Shown in pieces: positions 5,396-5,854 of a stretch of 5,854 bases of DNA; the stretch's first letter is position 1; each line of letters begins with the position of its first letter. The DNA is from Desulfonatronospira sp. (GTDB lineage Bacteria; Desulfobacterota; Desulfovibrionia; Desulfovibrionales; Desulfonatronovibrionaceae): positions 1-5,854 of the forward strand of contig PWGS01000099.1 of the NCBI GenBank assembly GCA_003554505.1, read 5' to 3'. The position numbers and the translations under genes were made by a program. The notes below the pieces were generated by a model, which saw only the letters and a program-made list of their open reading frames with translations, did no database searches and was not told the origin of the DNA.

Positions 5396-5854
5396 TCAGG
5401 GCAGGCGTGGCGGTTCGGGTAGGGGTTCAGGCCCACCGGGCGGGTCCTCATCGCCAGTGCCGTTCCCGCCCAGAATAAGAACAGCAGACGTAGCAGCGCC
5501 AGCCAGAACGGCCCCACCAAGGATCGCCAGCCAGGTGCGACCTCCGCCCCGCTCCTCTTCCGCGGCCGCTACATCCAACGTGCCCATCTGCAGCTGGCGC
5601 TGGACGGTGGACACGAGGGAGACGTACGACGGGGGGTCCTGCACCTCGTCGGGTTCGTACGTAGGATCGACGTTTAAGAGGCGGATCACCGCGCGACGGG
5701 CCTGGTCCAGGTTGCCGAGGTTGATGTAAGCCAGCGCCGACAGCCGCGCCATCTCGACCAGCAGTGCGTCGGGCAGGTCGTCGCGGTTGAGGCACTCCGA
5801 CAGCAGATCGTTCGCCTCAGCAAAGCGGCCGTCAAAGTAGGCCTCCTCGGCGGC
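5396..5854 (-). CDS. TPR-like protein with a single C-terminal membrane helix (5' end missing)
   Basis: The frame enters open at the right edge and ends at TGA 5398-5396; 152 codons are visible. An internal ATG at 5752 is unlikely to be the start, because the open frame and helical-repeat pattern continue upstream of it. Visible residues 1-64 form two TPR-like helical hairpins: 'AYFDGRFAEANDLL', then 'ALAYINLGNLDQARRAV' followed by 'LLNVDPTY'. The motif 'DPPSYV' follows at 73-78. Residues 107-130 are a hydrophobic helix rich in Ala, Gly, Leu and Val, preceded by an acidic then Gly/Arg stretch (EEERGGGR). The tail (131-152) is Pro, Gly and acidic. TPRs bind other proteins, so a membrane-anchored scaffold or envelope assembly factor is plausible. 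A link to export or anchoring of the downstream fibre is only inferred from position. A signal peptide, if any, lies outside the window. I cannot name the family. Confidence 0.85.
   Translation of the reverse strand, partial: AAEEAYFDGRFAEANDLLSECLNRDDLPDALLVEMARLSALAYINLGNLDQARRAVIRLLNVDPTYEPDEVQDPPSYVSLVSTVQRQLQMGTLDVAAAEEERGGGRTWLAILGGAVLAGAATSAVLILGGNGTGDEDPPGGPEPLPEPPRLP
5465..5536 (-). other. Predicted transmembrane helix of the TPR-like protein
   Basis: Visible residues 107-130 are uncharged and hydrophobic, beginning T-W-L-A-I-L-G-G and ending V-L-I-L-G-G, which is long enough to cross a membrane once. Arg102 and Arg106 flank the N-terminal side, and a Gly/Asp/Glu/Pro-rich tail flanks the other. 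By the positive-inside rule the TPR side would be cytoplasmic, although only two arginines support this and EEE precedes them. Confidence 0.75.
5663..5854 (-). other. TPR-like helical repeat region of the upstream protein
   Basis: Visible residues 1-64 show the TPR spacing of small and large residues in two hairpins: A-Y-F-x-G-R-F-x-E-A, then A-x-A-Y-x-N-L-G-N-L-x-Q-A, and a closing L-N-V-D-P-T-Y. The 'LG-x-L-x-x-A' and 'x-x-x-D-P' signatures are typical of TPR motifs. More repeats may precede the window edge. Confidence 0.75.

Noticed and set aside
5396..5752. Start of the TPR gene at the internal ATG at 5752
   Set aside because: The same frame stays open for 34 more codons to the window edge and those codons form the first TPR-like hairpin, so the gene starts outside the window.
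5157..5795. Alternative minus-strand frames at 5157-5378, 5281-5520 and 5448-5795
   Set aside because: They overlap the TPR gene or the fibre gene's signal peptide in other frames, and are Pro/Arg-rich or start within a better-supported gene. The 5281-5520 frame begins hydrophobic but only because it is a frame-shifted reading of the membrane-helix region.

Overview
The window is read almost entirely on the minus strand. It holds one very long, incomplete gene (5356 down to the left edge, at least 1785 codons with no stop) and, just upstream of it, the end of a second gene (right edge down to 5396). I translated both by hand across their full visible length and found no internal stop or frameshift. 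The long plus-strand open frames are antisense shadows of the repeat-rich gene.

The large gene encodes a secreted, modular fibre-like protein. In order it has a signal peptide (residues 1-29), an N-terminal globular domain of the kind that opens many large bacterial repeat proteins (about 34-138), and a stalk of about 1600 residues. The stalk alternates runs of a strict 10-residue repeat (61 units, consensus x-G-A-V-T-T-x-K-I-A) with beta-rich spacers of the 'SLNGL-x-G-x-L-x-L' and 'TDGTL-x-GDGT' types. The last 37 visible residues look like the start of a peptidase S74 / endosialidase-type intramolecular chaperone domain, which the window edge cuts off. Such chaperones trimerise and fold phage tail spikes and related bacterial fibres, then often cut themselves off. 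I infer a trimeric fibre on the cell surface or released from it.

The upstream gene encodes a small protein with helical TPR-like repeats, a 'DPPSY' motif, one membrane helix and a Pro/acidic tail. Only 39 bases separate the genes, they share a strand and reading frame, and there is no terminator-like hairpin between them, so they may be co-transcribed.

The DNA is fairly GC-rich at both ends and visibly less so in the middle of the repeat region. No Shine-Dalgarno sequence precedes the large gene, and both proteins are acidic. Together with the TPR/membrane and repeat/S74 architectures, this is compatible with a marine or halophilic member of the Bacteroidota-Rhodothermota group, but that is a weak inference. 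I see no RNA gene, transposase, CRISPR array or integration site.
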